In this document: one piece after another, positions 41,346-52,760 of the stretch
Position numbering within the stretch: the stretch's first letter is position 1
How the letters are laid out: every line of letters starts with the position of its first letter
Source of the DNA: Pholis gunnellus
Lineage: Eukaryota; Chordata; Actinopteri; Perciformes; Pholidae
Assembly (NCBI GenBank): GCA_910591455.2
Contig: OU342826.1
Span: 9,425,079-9,489,078, forward strand
Length of the DNA stretch: 64,000 nt
Direction: 5' to 3'
The notes under the pieces: generated by a model
Told to the model about the DNA's origin: nothing
The model's input: only the letters and a program-made list of their open reading frames with translations
The model's database searches: none
Position numbers and translations under genes: made by a program

Positions 41346-43682
41346 AGCAAGGTGACGTTAAACACGGGGTTACCAGTAGAAGCATGGAGGCGTAAAAAAA
41401 AAGTAAACAAAGGACGGCACATGAGTGTTCCAGCCTGTCAAATTACATTTATTTAGAAAGAATTAAAGAAGGAACATAAAAACACATGAAATCAAGAGGA
41501 ATGGAAGCAGAGATTATATTAAACTGACTTATTCATCACAGAAATGCTCATTTTGAGGGCACGGCACACATGGATATTTTAAGTGTTTTGTGGTTGAACA
41601 TTATAAGAGAGCATAGTGGTAAAACTGTGTTGCACTTATGTAAGGGGAGAATAAAATGAAAATATTTGAGGGTCTTGACTTTCTAAAACATGAAACACAA
41701 GGTTCCATCACACTCTCCTATAAAATGAAAAATAACTTCCCTACAGTGCCGAGCAGGTTCAGACCCAAAATGAAAAACGACTTGGTGTCAAGGTAAGCCA
41801 CTCTTGAACTTAAGAAGTGAACATAATATGAAGCAGCTCTACGTTAATGCTGCCCTTAGTCCGTGTGGACTTACAGTTAATGATGCATACACACATTTCA
41901 AATAAACAGACCCCGCAAACGCCATCCATGCATTGTGTTCATGGCAAGACCATACTAACCATAGTTTGCATGTCAGGCGCAGTTGGCAAAATTACAGCTT
42001 CCTGCCATGGCATGTTGTTTTTTTACACACACCAGTCTGTTTTTTTTTTGTAGTGCCTGTTTCTATTAGGCTGATGCAGTACAGAGCAGCAGCATCTGTG
42101 CCCCTAACCCCCGCCCCCCCATCCTCCATGTCTGCTAGGGCTGAGAGGCCTGGGGCACAAAGCCACAGGCGGTGGGGAGGGAGGGGTGTGTGAGAGCATG
42201 TGGGAAGCCCCTCAGGGGTTCCTCGTTCCCTTTGCTTGTGTGGAGCCCAGAATTTCCATGACACGAGTGAACGCTGGCATCGTCGTGCTTTACTGGTGAT
42301 TTGAAATTGATGACAGACACTGGAAAAATCATTGTTACGTTGAAAAAGGAGGAAATAAGAATTGTTTCACGGAGACAGGCATCGGGGGCTTAATTGCGTT
42401 CTAAATCAGAGAGCGTGTACAATGTAGAGTGTGGGATGCCAGAAATGCTTCACAAATAGGAAATACTGACTATATCAAAATGTTTCATCGGTGGACCTTT
42501 AATAAAAGAGGGGCCGGTGGGGTTTTCTTGTAAACGAACGAGTTACGTTTGAATGGCCTTTTTTTAAATTATTTTAATTCCTACATCTATTACATTCGTG
42601 TTCACTAGCTAGCACCGAGGTCAGTGGAATAAAGTGAAACCATGGGCAGCTATGTGCAGCACATCACCCGCACAAGATCAAGAAAACAGGCACCCACTCA
42701 TCGATAAAACAGCTCCATAGCGCTACTAGAGGTCAAAGACTTCACAGGAAACCTTTTCAGATGAGACATCGCAGCCACAGAACTATCACCATATTGAACA
42801 GTAGACCAGCTGTTCCACAAGGATGCCACAAAGGAAGAAGTTCCCCTCGGCTATTAAAGTCTCTTTGAATATCGGTGAGGGTGAGGGATAGTATGTGGGT
42901 GAGGGAAGGGAAGGGTGAACTTAAGCCATCACAAAGGAGACTTCAGTAGAACTTTGAATCCAGTGTCAGGGGGCACCCAGCAGATGAGGCAGAGAGCTTG
43001 TGAGTCATCTTTTGTAGAGGATTTTGCCACCCAGCTCTGAGAGAGGAGCACTGGATCCTGGGAGAAAGAGCATCAAAAGGCAACTGACAGCAGTGATTTC
43101 CCCCACTGCACTGGAGGTTACAGGGCAACGGAAGGGCGGGCGATGTTGTATCGCCGCCATCAAAGTGAACCTTAAAAAAGGTGCAGACACTCAAACAGCC
43201 ATTGACAAAGAGCTTACCGAAGAACTATCTTAAAAAGGAACAAAACTACACATCATTTCTTCTCCATCTCTTCACAGTTTGAATCTCATCGTCCAACTGC
43301 TTTGATGGTGCCGAATGTGCAATCAACCCGTAAAGGGGAAAAACATTCATTCCCTTACAAACGCAGCCTATTTTTGGAGCAGATACAGAAAAACGGGAGA
43401 CAATTCTTTCACTCATTTTGTGGGGTGTGCCGTTATGTTGTGGTGATGGAAACCCCTTCATTCAACTCCAAATGGTAACCCTAGGAGCAGCCAAGACAGG
43501 ATCTCCAAGCTTCCTACGTTATTCCACACAAAAATTACGATTGGAGGTTCACTGCCAGGAAATGTTCGAGGACACATGAGACGAACCATTAAGCCCGAGC
43601 GTTTTGATTCTGCTCCAATCCTTTGGTCCCGTCCCCGTTCTCCCAGCCTGAGGTACTTCAACCTCCAGCGGAGTGCTGTTGT

Positions 43683-43699
43683 CCATCCATCCATCCATC
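43683..43699 (+). repeat. (CCAT)4 short tandem repeat
   Basis: Four CCAT units in non-coding DNA. Confidence 0.8.
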
Positions 43700-45384
43700 A
43701 CAGCTCGTATAAAAATCATGTCCACTCACAGCATCCCCTCAGGTTAATGTACAGTAAAAAGGGAAAAAAAAGTGTGCCGCCCTTTCAAACCCCACAGTCA
43801 TACTCATTACCAGAGCTTTCAACTGGCATGCCTCATCATTTCCCATAAAACCTTGCTGCATCAAAAAGGTATAAAGAGACCATCTGTGCTATTTCCAGCG
43901 ACTTGCCCTTTATAATAAACCTTGTTTAAGAATTTAAAATTAGAGCAAATGCACCACTTCTGATGATTCAATCGTGATAAATCACGCCATGTTCATTTCT
44001 TGGGACTGGTGTAAAATCGGAGCTGAATGAGTCGCTATTCACCGGGCGGAGAACATTACGCTCATGATTTACATGTAGATACCGTTTTAAGCAATTTAGC
44101 CGCAATCAAAATCATGATTGCCCATTCATCGTTGCCTCCAGTTAAGGCTTCCCAGGCCGCAGCTTTCGTCTCCGGCCTCACAAAAGGCAGCTTAACCTGA
44201 GTCACCTAACCAAAAGCAGCTGGCCGCAGTGGCTACCTGGAAGTCTGCTTAGCTTTACCTAGCACTCAGTAATTACATGGCCATTAGGGCACCTCCCAGC
44301 ACCAAACCACACAGAGGGCTAAATTCAAAAGCTGTCAGTGATTAATTACCAGTTGCCCATTGGGTTGAGGCTATCTGAGGGGATTGGCACAACTGTAACT
44401 GTATCAGGCCACTGGGATTACACACTTTGTCGGGCGGAAAGGGGGAGTGGAGCCCAGCTTGGCCACAAGGAGTTGAAAAGGAGTGATTAAGTGGAGGATT
44501 GTGTGGGCTGTGTGTGTGGAGGTTTGCCTCTGCTGAAGTGAATGAAATCTGGATTTAACAAAACAAGCCAGACAGATATCGCCGCATCTGCTTCTGTTGT
44601 TATTGTGACATAACAGCCATCTGATTCGACCCCCTTCTGCACCTTGCCTGTGACAACCAGCGGGGGGGACAACAAACAAAGTCCTGCACATTACGTGTTG
44701 TATGTTTTCTCAAGAGCACTTTGGCCGGTGTTTAGCTTGCAGGCTTTTTGAAGCGAGAAATGCTGCAGAGTGGGAAAAGGGGATATCGGGGAGGGGGGGG
44801 GTTTGAGATGTATGGGGAAGTAAACGGGGAAGGAGCAAAGCACCAGTGCTTGCTGACTGCACATTTTATGATGGTCCCATTAAACAGCATGCACTGCTTG
44901 GAACGTAGATCCCGGGGGAGGAGCGGGTATACGCTAGAAAGATGAAAAACAAAACTAGCCGCCAATGCTGAAACAATTATTAGAGGGATACTTCACGGTG
45001 TGGCACACCGGGTGGGTGTGACTTCAGACAATTCACACCAACTTGGTTTAATGTTTTGCTTCTCCCCATAGAACCAAAACTATTTACACCAAATGTATTG
45101 TGAAAAAACTGTTACTTAAAAAGGAGTAGCCCACAAATGTAGCATTGTCCTTCTATAACATCATCGGGCTTGCAGTTCAACAGTGAAAAGAAAAGTATAA
45201 AAATCAATGCAACAGAACCAAAGTTGTCTCTTTTTAATCCATTCTGCCTCGAGCTGCTAGCCTCAAGCAGAGACGAGGAGCGGGCTACAGAGGTCTGGTA
45301 AAATCACCAGATTATTTTCATTTTCAGACTGACACTGCAGGTATATGGTTATAAAGCCGAGGCCATTCTGACATGATACTAGAA

Positions 45385-45680
45385 GTTAAAAGGATCAGCA
45401 AAGTTGCTACTGTTAAGCTTGAGGGGAACATAAATGTCCAAACCAAATTTCATGGTAATAAATCTAAAGGTTGTCTAGATATATGACAAATGTCAACCTC
45501 TTAGTTGCTCTGGAATAAAAGTCAGGGGATCGCCAAAAGCTGATGAATTCATGCCCATGAATTTCTCTACTAAGTTCCACGGCCATCTATCTAACACTCG
45601 TTGAGATATTTCAGTCCGCGGTTGACCACCCGACCAACACAGTCGTCTCTACAGCCATGATGCTAGTGTGGCCAGAACCA
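45385..45680. repeat. Teleost interspersed repeat, two related half-units
   Basis: The first half (about 45385-45490) has GATCAGCAAAGTTGCTACTG, GAGGGGAACATAAATGTCCA and CAAATTTCATGGTAATAAAT. The second half (about 45520-45640) repeats the plan with AGTCAGGGGATCGCCAAAAG, CCACGGCCATCTATCTAAC and GTTGAGATATTTCAGTC, then a GACC-rich end. Related to the 22.9 kb copy. No coding capacity. Confidence 0.6.
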
Positions 45681-48430
45681 ATCTCAAGGCCACTCAGAAG
45701 CTAATAACCGAGTGCTAAATGACCGCAGCCAGGCACTGTTAGGATGACAAATGGCCCCAGAAAAAAAAAAAAAGAAGCTTCACCTTCATGAACCAAGAAT
45801 TAAATCAGCATGAATACAATATACTTTAAGTTCACCACAGACTTTCTCTAATAAAGATGGTACAAACTTCCTAGGATTCAGAAACAACCTATAAAATATC
45901 CTGAAGCTATGGACCATTGCTCTGTCTTTGCAAACCACTCCATCTTCTTTGACAGCAATAAAGTGGAGACTGTGAAAAGCACATTACGGTCCTCCCCTTA
46001 AAAAGGAACAAAACAAAAAAAGCCACATCTGAGCCACGGGCTGTCTCCCAGACACAAGAGAGGATAACTATTGAGTGAACCCATTCAGCACTCATATAAA
46101 AGATATTTGGCCTGAAAAGGGTCACTCCGAAGCATGAAAGTATGCTGCATGTGTAATACACTTGCACTGCATGAAAATTGCAATATTAAATACACAACAG
46201 ACTCTTCAAAGGTGTGCTGTTGATATATGTGCTTTTAAGTGACCAGAGTTAAAAATAAATGTAAAAAACTGGGCATGAAATAAAATGTAATCGCATACGA
46301 AAGTGCCAGTTTCCAGGATGGAGCTCGGTGCCGCCTTGGCTTTTGGGTCGCCACGCTTCATTTGATGTGAAATGTTTTCAGTGTTTTATTTCGGCCCTGT
46401 ACAGTGATGTGGTGGGAGAAAATAAATAGCAGACATATGATAGGGATTGAGAACAGAGAGCAGCATGATTGTGAGAGTCTCATTATGGTGAATACTTCCA
46501 GTACTTGTGTCTCATTAATTCAGGCATTTCCACTCAGCTGATGACTCATTCGCAATTGATAAACCACTCGCAAAGAGGAAAAAAAAAAGTGTCTCATTCA
46601 TTGTGGATTATTGCTTTCACCGGCCTCGTTTCTTCTTTCACCTATGTCTGATTATGATAGATGTTAATATTTGTGTTGCTGCATGAATCTGTGAGAGAAT
46701 CTTTTTGCCCCCCCCCCCCTCAATAGAGAGGTCAGAGATCAACAGCACAGTCCCTTGCTTTAGTAAGGGTTCAGCATCCCGCCCCAAGGACACTTCAATC
46801 CTGCAAGACCGATTCTTTCCGACACCTGGATTGTCCATCCAAAAATCCAACCACGAGATCGACTCTGAACAATGTCACGAGTATGACCTTTGCAGAGGGG
46901 TCACGTGCAGTATGTTCACACTTACTGCATTACATTCCCAGCTGGAGTTGACTGAGGCCGTGATGTGGACAGATCCCTCGGCATCAGACTTTGAAAAGTT
47001 GTGAAAACGTGCACGTTTCCTGCAGCATGGAGTCTACCCAGTGCTGTGGAGCTACACAGACAGCAGTCTGCCAGACACGAGCGTAATGCTCATATGTGCC
47101 TCATTGAGAGCATGCGTTACTACCATGCGGTGATGTTTCATTCACAAAGGCAATATACTACTCTTTAAGTCTGATTTCAGGGACTCCTTTTATCCCGATT
47201 AAGAGGGGCTGAGGATCCTGTTTGACGAAACTTTGGTATTCTGAAAACTGATGCTTGTCAGTGACCTTGGAGATATTTTTAGTTATTTTTAGTTGAGTAG
47301 TTGGAATATTTCACATGAAAAAATAAAAATAAAATGCTATGAGCAAACGCTTCAAATATACGTAAGAAATTCACATATCCTCACAGTCCTAAAAGAAAAC
47401 CATATATCTCCAAAGATGTCAAAAACATTCCCGTTTTCAGTTTGGTAGCAATGCATTTTTATCCAATGGGTTTTTAATGGTGAATTTAGCTTAAGAAGTA
47501 TGCTGGTTTAAATCAATCCATTAAGGAACACTCAATTCTTCAGTTTATCTGACAGACTTTGGATATACATGGTTTTCATTTGACCAAGACTATATTCTAT
47601 TCCTTTGACCTACACCAGATTGAAAAAAAACATGCTTTCAGATACAATAAATGGATATTCAAGACTTTAAATCGGTTATGCCCACAACCCTTAATGCATA
47701 ACAGATGGAAAACATTCTTAATGGGCTTATTGAAACATTAAACTGCACAACCATCTGACCTTTACATTAGAACTGGATTCTAGCCTATGGAGATGGCAAT
47801 TCTGTATCCATAGTCAGAAAACACCTGCAGGGTTATTTTATATAGAACATTTATTTATTTTTATTTTCTCATTCTTACTGCGGCATTGTGACGTCTCACA
47901 ATGACGCACAGTTTAGTGATGGTAGGATTTAAATGTCAGAAAAAAAAAAAAAACTGTGCAGCTTTCCCTCCAACATCCTTGAGCGGCACTGAAGAATAAC
48001 CTCGACTCCATCCCAAAATGATCAGAATGCTGACCCCCCCACTGAAGGAAGTAATGTTTCCATCTGCTGGTGGCAAACGTGAACTTCCAACATCTCTTTT
48101 CCAACAGGACAAGTGAGCAGACAAACAACACAAGTCAAACAACCTCTCAGCACTTCTATGTATAGACTGCTGTTAAATACCTTTCTTTCTGCTAAGTGTA
48201 ATGGCCAGTCAGCTGTCTGCATCCTTCACGGCAGACCTCCACACACTGTCAAAACTATCCAGGCAAACTGTCATGCGTCATCGGTTTCAATGAAATAAAC
48301 CAAAAAGGACCTGTTCAGAGAGCTCACGTTCATTCTCACATCAACTCTGGACTGAGTCACAAACATGCTTCAAATCCAGCAGATAACCACGTGACCAGAA
48401 TACATGGGGGGGGGAGTAAGTTGTATTTAC

Positions 48431-48968
48431 CTGGAGGGCAGTTGCATTCAGGTGATGCTTGTCGTGCAGTCCGAATCTTGACAAAATGTTCATAGGAGCG
48501 CTGAAATTGTAAAAGAATAAAATACAATTTAAAAAAAATACAATTTTCATTCATTTGCACATGATGCTTTCAATAATATCAAACTGGCAGGATTTCTGAC
48601 ACAATGTCACTTTAAGGGCAAGTAAAAGCGCACAAACAATTAACAAGAGCAAATGAAAGAGCCAACGTTACCTGAGAGAGCAGCTCACCCACTCTTTGTT
48701 CAATCAATGAATTAAAATCATCCATGGAGTAGCCAGGAGCACGGCTAAAGGTGTGCTCGCCATTCCCCCCCTCCAAGTCCACAACCCGGTTCTTAACATC
48801 GGCTGAGTTAATGCTCAGAAGAATGCAAAAGGCGATGGACGCCACTGAGCATAAAGACGAGATTACGTTCAGCACTGTCGTGCGCCAATGTTGTCGCTTC
48901 TGAGGGGCCACTTCTTTCTCCATCTTTTCCACGCACTTAGATGCTCCTCTTGCCTCCGCGATCTCCAT
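48431..48968 (-). CDS. col25a1: Collagen alpha-1(XXV) chain-like, first two coding exons (5' part only)
   Basis: Exon 1 is 48672-48968 (ATG at 48968-48966, 99 codons, phase 0 donor GTAACG). Exon 2 is 48431-48500 (70 nt, acceptor TTTCAG, donor GTAAAT, phase 1). The 123 residues read a cytosolic basic N-terminus, one membrane segment at about residues 31-53, then a heptad-like linker ending in GELLSQ. Exon 2 gives RSYEHFVKIRTARQ and the paired cysteines CNC before the first Gly of the triple helix. This matches the CLAC/COL25A1 layout: type II membrane collagen, coiled-coil trimerisation region, then a furin-type R-x-x-R site (here RTAR, residues 109-112). In the family, the ectodomain is shed by furin and the protein is expressed in neurons and muscle precursors. 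COL13A1 and COL23A1 share the plan, but the SYEH.xKIRxAR stretch fits COL25A1 best. No Gly-X-Y exon was found to the left, so the rest of the gene probably lies beyond position 1. Confidence 0.9.
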
Positions 48969-49400
48969 TTAACTACAACTGCACGCGCGTGTTGGGCGCA
49001 AACTGCATCTAGCGCGGAGTCACGGATTTGTGGCACGCCGTTTTGCGCGTGTGAATGTGCCTGCTTGCCTGCGACGCGGCGTTCACGCACAGTGACTTCG
49101 TGGGGGCAGCGACAGAGAGATGAGAGGAGTGAAGCACCACTCCGCTCCTCCAGCCAAAGGAAAGTCAAGTCAACCTGCACTGACGGCTCCTGCAAACTTG
49201 TTGCACCGAGCCCGCTGCACAGTAGTCTACTGCAGAGGAAATTGCTATTATGCACAATAAAGTAGAAAGAGAGGCTGGGGAAATCGAAGGCAGCGCGCGT
49301 GTAGTGGAGACGGCGTTACTACTCGGAGCTTTTTCCACCGCGGTACATGCACGCTCCCCCTCATTACGGCTACAACACGCCTCCAATCTGTTCTGACTGA
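48969..49400 (-). promoter_or_regulatory. CpG-rich 5' flank / promoter region of col25a1
   Basis: The stretch upstream of the col25a1 ATG is clearly richer in CpG and GC than its surroundings (many CGCG, GCGC and ACGC words between about 48980 and 49340). This fits a CpG-island promoter and 5' UTR. No TATA box or exact transcription start could be placed. Open frames on both strands here result from the high GC content. Confidence 0.55.
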
Positions 49401-51034
49401 TTAACATAATTTATTGACCCGCTCCTTTCGAGCTCTTTTATTGTGTTTCTGTCAGATCTCCAGTTATCGAACGGAACGCTGCGTAAATATGCAATTACTT
49501 TTTTGTAGAAAATGTTGTTTTGGTAAGATAGCAAAAACTTGGACGCAATAAATTAGTCATGGAATTGTAGTGTTGTCTAAACTTGAAAGGTTACATTGTC
49601 TGCAGCCAATGTATGGCAACGTTTTGGGGGGGTTTTTTGGCCTTGGCGCTGCGTAAAAACGCACGAAAATCCTAAAAGCTCTCTTCCTGAGGGTATTCGG
49701 GTGGATAGAGGCGCTCACTGAACTGCGCAAATAGCACATCTTATTGATTGCTGGTGTTCAATAGACACCATGCAGAGAGAAGAGAGCCACAGAGCCCTGC
49801 AGCGCTCAAGCAGGGATGCTGGCGTTAAGCGAACCCACAGCCTGTGACCACTCTGTACTGGTTGCTGCCATGAATTCTGATCAGATGTCAGTTAATATCC
49901 ATCAAGACTGAAGTAGATAATGCACGCAAATCATCAGTGATTAACATTACATGATACTGGGAAGAACTGGGGAATGGGGGCAAAAACTGTCAAAAGTGAA
50001 GAATTACTTTAAATATTTCTGCACTTTGCATCAACTATAATCCACATTCATAATACAAATCTAATGTATTTACTCAGCTTGCATAAGCATCAATACTACA
50101 TGTGTTCCCTCTGTCAATGCATAAACGCAGAGGGCTGACATTTGAATTCAATGGGCAGACGGTTGTTCTTCATTTGAGCTATTAGAGCTATATTTAATGA
50201 ACAGCTATATCAGCATCTATCCCTGCACACGGTTCAACCGTTTCAAGATGCCAAAATATGTTTTGAGTGACACTGAATCGAGAAGTCCTTTTTCATATGC
50301 AGTCAGAAATGTATAATCAGAAAGGACTTCAAATATCGATAAACCTCCCCAGACTCCTGACTTCTTATTCTCAAGTTCCTCTTCCCAGCCTTTTTGCATT
50401 TTAATGTTTCTCTGTGAAAATAAGTCTTTAATCAAAATCTCAGTGAGAATGAAGGATATGAGTTATTAATGTGGATTTTACTTATTTATCAGGGCAGTTT
50501 TTGTCTTCTTTGTGTTCCCAAATAATCAAGTGTTCTACAATAATTGGATTTATAAATTAGCTCTGAGAAGTTCTACATTCCTAGTATATTCATATTTCAA
50601 GTCCGTGTCTGCCATCTCATATGGGTCATGTCTTATGCCAGTGCAATACAATCAGCATCTCTCTGGTATGCAATTCAGAACCACTAGTACTACTACGTAC
50701 ATAAAAGTAAACATATCCATTCAATTAATGTTTTCTGCACGGCGTCAGAAGCAAATTAACAGACGCAATCCTAAAGCACTTTAAATTCATTAGTTTGCAG
50801 TGACAGCAAGACACTGGTGTTATTGTTTTGTTGCGCAATCTGCAGACTTGGGAGTGCGAAACGTATTTGTCATAATCCAAGAGACGGTAAATGCACACAG
50901 GTGATTTTGATTATTCTACCTGATTAGGTGAAAAGACTGCTTGAAGACAATCTCCCTCATTCTCCTGCAGCTTTGCTCCACCTGTTGCCAACTTCAACCC
51001 GATTAGAGGTCAAATCAGCCTGAATAACTGAAAA

Positions 51035-51038
<4 letters not shown>

Positions 51039-51127
<89 letters not shown>
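51039..51127 (+). repeat. (TG)44 microsatellite
   Basis: An 89-base uninterrupted TG array, the longest simple repeat in the window, between col25a1 and the MAP6/SAXO-like gene. Read on the minus strand it gives a poly Thr-His frame, which is spurious. Confidence 0.95.
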
Positions 51128-51129
<2 letters not shown>

Positions 51130-52188
51130 AAAACTACAGAAGGACAGTACTTGTATTTCACTTTGTTGACTGTATAAATGTGACCCAATGGAGTTACTGA
51201 AGTGCATTTGACATGCAGGTACTTTGACCAAGTGCTATTTGCACAGTTCATTAACTGCATTTGTTCAGCTGTGTTTTGTTTTTAATCACTTCGTTAGTTA
51301 AGTCATTTACAAGGCTAATGTAGCACCATTTCCCCTGCAACTGAAAATCTATGAGGGCGGCTGGTATTTCACCGTCTAAATGCTGCTTCAGACACTTGTA
51401 CAATGCAATTCTATGAAACACTTTTTCTAGGGGTTTTATGAATGGAAGAATACTTATCAGTACAAAATACTGAAATGTCAGTCTAAAAATATCTTCATCT
51501 TCACTTTCCTTTTCTTTTTTTTTATTAAAAACAGACATGGCCAGTATTTCCTCAGAAATCATGCTGTACAAACGTGGAATGCCAAAGTACAAATGATCAA
51601 GAGTTTGTCTTTTGAAAATGTAATTCATCACATTTAATTAATCATGTCTAAATAAATTATCCTTTCAAATTTTCTTGTCGAGCTGCTCCAAGGTTTATTG
51701 CGTTTTGACGTCTCCCGTCACATCTGTTAAAATCTCTGTTCTGGTTTATGCGGTTGTAAAGCCTAATAAAAAACAACCATCGTCGTAACTCATAAAATAT
51801 ATGGTTTTACTCATTCTCTCGCAACTATATTCTCATCTGATCCCAGATCGCAATAACTGTTTTGTTAAAAGGCTGTCTATAGAGTATGCTGTCTATTTCT
51901 AAATAGTATACGCCTTCCATTGTTTTTTTTTGCCAAACACAATAGAGAAGCAGGTTATAATATAATTTGGGGCAGGTGCTCTCTCCATACGTAAATAGTA
52001 AAGCTTTGGACGCCATCTACTGGACAAACACAGAAAATGCCCTTGATGCTGTAGATTCCATAATCCATCACTTAACATTTGTGCGTGGTGAAATCCCCAC
52101 GACATCATCCGTGTGCGAAATCAGCAGTTCACGAGGTCAACATTTCCTCTACTCTCAGTTGCATCTACGTGCTTATATCCCATCTCTC

Positions 52189-52214
52189 TTTTTTTTTTTT
52201 CTTTTCTTTTTTTT
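52189..52214 (+). repeat. T-rich tract
   Basis: T11 C T4 C T8-type pyrimidine run about 500 bases upstream of the MAP6/SAXO-like first exon. No further role can be read. Confidence 0.7.
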
Positions 52215-52404
52215 GGGCATCACTACAAAGTGACAGATGGAGTCCTGCGACAAGGTCACGTTGCAGAACGCACGACTCAGCTGCCCTCTGCATGCTCCGC
52301 ATTAAAAATAACTCGTATAAAACGCAGTAAAAAAGCAACATTATCTCGCGGGGCTGATAAACTACTTTGTATATCTTTCTAAAGTGGCTCCTACAGGGGT
52401 GTTT

Positions 52405-52760
52405 GGAAATCCTCTTTACGCGCCAAAAAGCGCATCATCATCACTCGCAGCGTCCTCTTCTTGACAACCGGCCTGCATCACAGTAATCCACTGGTGTTTA
52501 TTTTTAGATGCTCTCAGCCGCTATGCGTGCTACTCTCGTTCAACACACACCAATGTTCCTCCGGTCAATAATTCATATGTAGGCCTGCAGCGGCAGCACA
52601 GAGTCACAGAGCAAGGCTGCAACAACTCCGACAAAAGGACGCCGCAACTCCGAGACACAGGACGCCAAAAAAAAAAAAGCGCACCGCCTGGACGAGCGAT
52701 GAGCAAAAACACTGCGAGGCAACAAAATATGCAGCAAAACGACAAACAGGCCACATCTAT
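52405..52760 (+). promoter_or_regulatory. Putative promoter / 5' UTR of the MAP6/SAXO-like gene
   Basis: CpG-containing, locally GC-rich DNA surrounds the proposed first exon, unlike the AT-rich sequence on either side. It is assigned from position and base composition only. No TATA box or start site was identified. Confidence 0.35.

Larger units (their letters stand above)
1..48430 (-). other. col25a1: Probable giant intron 2 (or more introns) of col25a1; no recognised exon
   Basis: After the exon 2 donor at 48430 I saw no minus-strand Gly-X-Y coding block and no plus-strand gene. Open frames here are short (up to about 165 codons), overlap on both strands and resemble no family I know. The content is unique AT-moderate DNA, simple repeats and interspersed repeat fragments, which are listed separately. 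Very long 5' introns are usual for this gene in vertebrates (family knowledge). Collagen exons can be as short as 27-54 nt, so one or more could have been missed by eye. Assigning the whole block to this gene is an inference. Confidence 0.6.
49401..52698. other. Intergenic region between col25a1 and the MAP6/SAXO-like gene
   Basis: This AT-rich DNA separates two divergently transcribed genes. It holds a long (TG)n array (51039-51127), a T-rich tract (52189-52214) and unassigned minus-strand open frames at 50217-50435 and 51251-51631 that I could not link to any family. From about 52410 the CpG content rises towards the first exon of the plus-strand gene, as expected for its promoter. Confidence 0.6.

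Noticed and set aside
42090..42200. GC-rich Pro/Arg and Gly-type frames as a collagen exon candidate
   Set aside because: No Gly-X-Y periodicity on the minus strand.
48869..49407. Long frames on both strands around col25a1 exon 1
   Set aside because: Overlap exon 1 in other frames or lie in the CpG-rich flank; few stops because of high GC.
51015..51260. Thr-His repeat frame
   Set aside because: Product of the (TG)44 array.
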